From positions 1 through 5,500 of the forward strand of contig DAOWCC010000159.1 in assembly GCA_030639665.1 (NCBI GenBank): 5,500 nucleotides of DNA, written 5' to 3'. The position numbers were made by a program, and so were the translations under genes. Position 1 is the first letter of the stretch; every line of letters begins with the position of its first letter. The notes below the pieces were generated by a model. The model was given only the letters and a program-made list of their open reading frames with translations, had not been told where the DNA came from and did not search any database. This DNA is from Elusimicrobiota bacterium (lineage in GTDB: Bacteria; Elusimicrobiota; Elusimicrobia; Elusimicrobiales; UBA9959). Below, piece after piece: positions 3,995-5,500 of the stretch.

Positions 3995-5500
3995 ATGGAA
4001 AATTCTAATATAGATAAACAATTGGGCGATATGTGGCAAAGAATTACGGGGACAAAATATGTTCCCGAAGTCGGTCATTTGCCTAAAGATGTTAGGGAGT
4101 CCAATGTTGAAACGATGAAGTTTCTTAAAGATAATTTTTCCAAAGCTCAAACTGACTGGCAGACTCTTCTTGAAACCAAAGAAAATAATATAAGGGATTT
4201 AACCGCTCAGCTTAGTGAAATGAAAGCGCATGTGGGTGAATTGAGACAGCATTATCAAGTCGCGCGAGAAAAACTTATTGCGGAAGAGCTTAATGTGGCT
4301 ATGAAGCTTGATGAAACTCAAAAGATTTTAAAGAGTCAAAAGAATAATCATCATAAAGAAATTTCTCTGCTTAGGGAAGTGCTTGAAAGGAGCAAAATAG
4401 AATTGCGGGATCTTCAATTAAAAGTGGATAAGCTTGCCGGCGAGCGCGATGAAAGCCAAAAAAATACCGGCAGGCATAAAGAAGAGAGTATGAATTTGAA
4501 AGATTCCGTTATGAGTCTTGAAAATAAAATTCAAGAGTCCAAAAGGGCGGTGGAAGAAACTTTAAGCGAACTTTTTGCCGAAAGAAAAGCCAAAACTTCC
4601 GCTGAGAGAAAAGCAAGTGAAATGGAAATCAAAGTAAAAGAACTTCAGGGCGATATGATTTCACTTAGAAGCAATTGGGATGCTGAAAGAAAGCAATGGC
4701 GAGAGCTTTGGGAAAGGGAAAGAAGCGTTTGGGAAACTCATAGACAGGAATTTGCCGTATGGGAGCAGAGATTAAGAACTGAGAGACAGGCTTGGACGGA
4801 TAAAATAAAGAAAGAAGAGCAAAAAGATATTGATTATGCCACCGGACTTTCAAAGGTTCTTAAAGAATCAACGCAGTGGTCTGAAAAAGTTACGCAGATA
4901 CTTAAGCTTTACGCGCTTAAAGGCGTTGAATTGCCTAAAGTATTTGTTCCCACGGAGCAAAAATCAATGCCCAAACCGGCCGGGGCCTTTAAAAAAGTTT
5001 TCGCTATCGCGCTTGGCGGTCTTATCATGATTGGCGGACTCGGGTTTTGGGTTTATGATTATAGAAGCAAGGCTCATTTGAAACTTTTAAATCAATATCC
5101 TTTAGATATTAAAAGTCCTACCGCGGTTTCAATTTCAAAAGCGGGTATTTGGATTAGTGATTGGCAAAATGGCATAAGCCTTAGAGATAAAAAAGATTTT
5201 GTGGTTTTAAGGGAAATAAACGGTTCAAATAAAGGGCCGTTCAGGCCTTCGGCAATGGAAGTCAAAGGCGATTATATGTGGCTTTTAGATATGGCGCAGC
5301 TTAGATTTGTAAAAAAAGAAACTGCGCAAGGTCTTGTTCTCCAATCGGTCAAAACGCCCGGCCCCGCGCCTCAAAGCGTTTCTTTTGACGGTTTTAATTT
5401 ATGGTCTTTTGATGCGGCTACCGGACTTATATATAGATATTCGTTGGATCCTGAGCAGGGAATAGAAGCGAGTTTTGAAATTGAGGGCATTAAAAATGTG
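3995..5500 (+). CDS. Coiled-coil protein with one membrane helix and propeller-like C-terminal domain (3' end outside window)
   Basis: The frame stays open for 502 codons to the right edge. I do not recognise the family. Residues 1-34 are a non-coiled N-terminus. Residues about 35-280 are a long coiled coil rich in Glu, Lys, Arg and Gln. Within it, Trp at 228, 235, 239, 246, 256 and 267 all fall on a/d positions of one heptad register. Residues about 281-334 are a helix and a Pro/Lys linker. Residues 335-354 are a single Gly/Ile/Leu-rich membrane helix. With no signal peptide, the coiled coil is probably cytoplasmic and the rest extracytoplasmic. Residues 374-405, 418-450 and 459-490 repeat a pattern P-x-(A/S)...G-x-x-(I/M/L)W-x-x-D, typical of NHL/YVTN-like propeller blades, with more blades expected beyond the edge. 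ATG 3995 follows AAAAGG (3985-3990) with a short 4-nt spacing; ATG 4031 is a weaker alternative. Its promoter block is shared with the beta-barrel gene. Confidence 0.85.
   Translation, partial: MENSNIDKQLGDMWQRITGTKYVPEVGHLPKDVRESNVETMKFLKDNFSKAQTDWQTLLETKENNIRDLTAQLSEMKAHVGELRQHYQVAREKLIAEELNVAMKLDETQKILKSQKNNHHKEISLLREVLERSKIELRDLQLKVDKLAGERDESQKNTGRHKEESMNLKDSVMSLENKIQESKRAVEETLSELFAERKAKTSAERKASEMEIKVKELQGDMISLRSNWDAERKQWRELWERERSVWETHRQEFAVWEQRLRTERQAWTDKIKKEEQKDIDYATGLSKVLKESTQWSEKVTQILKLYALKGVELPKVFVPTEQKSMPKPAGAFKKVFAIALGGLIMIGGLGFWVYDYRSKAHLKLLNQYPLDIKSPTAVSISKAGIWISDWQNGISLRDKKDFVVLREINGSNKGPFRPSAMEVKGDYMWLLDMAQLRFVKKETAQGLVLQSVKTPGPAPQSVSFDGFNLWSFDAATGLIYRYSLDPEQGIEASFEIEGIKNV

Noticed and set aside
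4830..5030. 66-residue + strand open frame
   Set aside because: It overlaps the long frame starting at 3995 in another phase; its composition looks like an out-of-frame reading of the coiled-coil/membrane gene.

Overview
The window is AT-rich, with four genes all on the + strand, long structured spacers, and standard bacterial start and stop usage. A signal-peptide-bearing beta-barrel-type protein of the PorV/UPF0164 kind points to a Gram-negative (diderm) bacterium. The base composition, the long coiled-coil proteins and the degenerate 7-bp repeat tracts between genes would fit an uncultured Omnitrophota- or Elusimicrobiota-like lineage. That placement is an inference from style, because no marker gene is present.

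Layout, left to right. Positions 3-287 are the 3' end of a gene whose product looks like the C-terminal helices of an ABC-transporter solute-binding protein. Positions 286-451 hold three 7-bp-periodic repeat tracts and a start-proximal hairpin. Positions 452-1951 encode a soluble GAF-GAF-GGDEF protein, a probable diguanylate cyclase with a GGDEI signature and an intact RxxD inhibitory site. Positions 1952-2314 are a 363-bp gene-free spacer with terminator-like hairpins, a promoter-like block and a 185-bp nested inverted-repeat element that forms most of the leader of the next gene. Positions 2315-3697 encode an exported beta-barrel-type protein with a long C-terminal coiled coil. Positions 3698-3994 are a second spacer with a stop-codon-spanning inverted repeat, a second copy of the same promoter-like block, another pair of 7-bp tracts and a hairpin. 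Positions 3995-5500 encode a protein that runs off the right edge: a cytoplasmic coiled coil, one membrane helix, and an extracytoplasmic domain with three propeller-like repeats.

How the parts may work together. The barrel gene and the coiled-coil/propeller gene are preceded by near-identical promoter blocks (18 bp identical plus a conserved downstream half), so they are probably co-regulated although separately transcribed. One product is predicted in the outer membrane with a periplasmic coiled coil; the other is in the inner membrane with a periplasmic propeller. A link across the envelope is possible but unproven. The c-di-GMP enzyme lies upstream without a visible copy of that promoter block.

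The most unusual material is non-coding: the 7-bp repeat arms that occur twice in the window, the 185-bp nested palindrome with perfect 14-bp ends and two mutually exclusive pairings just before a start codon, and the duplicated promoter block. No CRISPR array, tRNA, rRNA, transposase or integrase was found.
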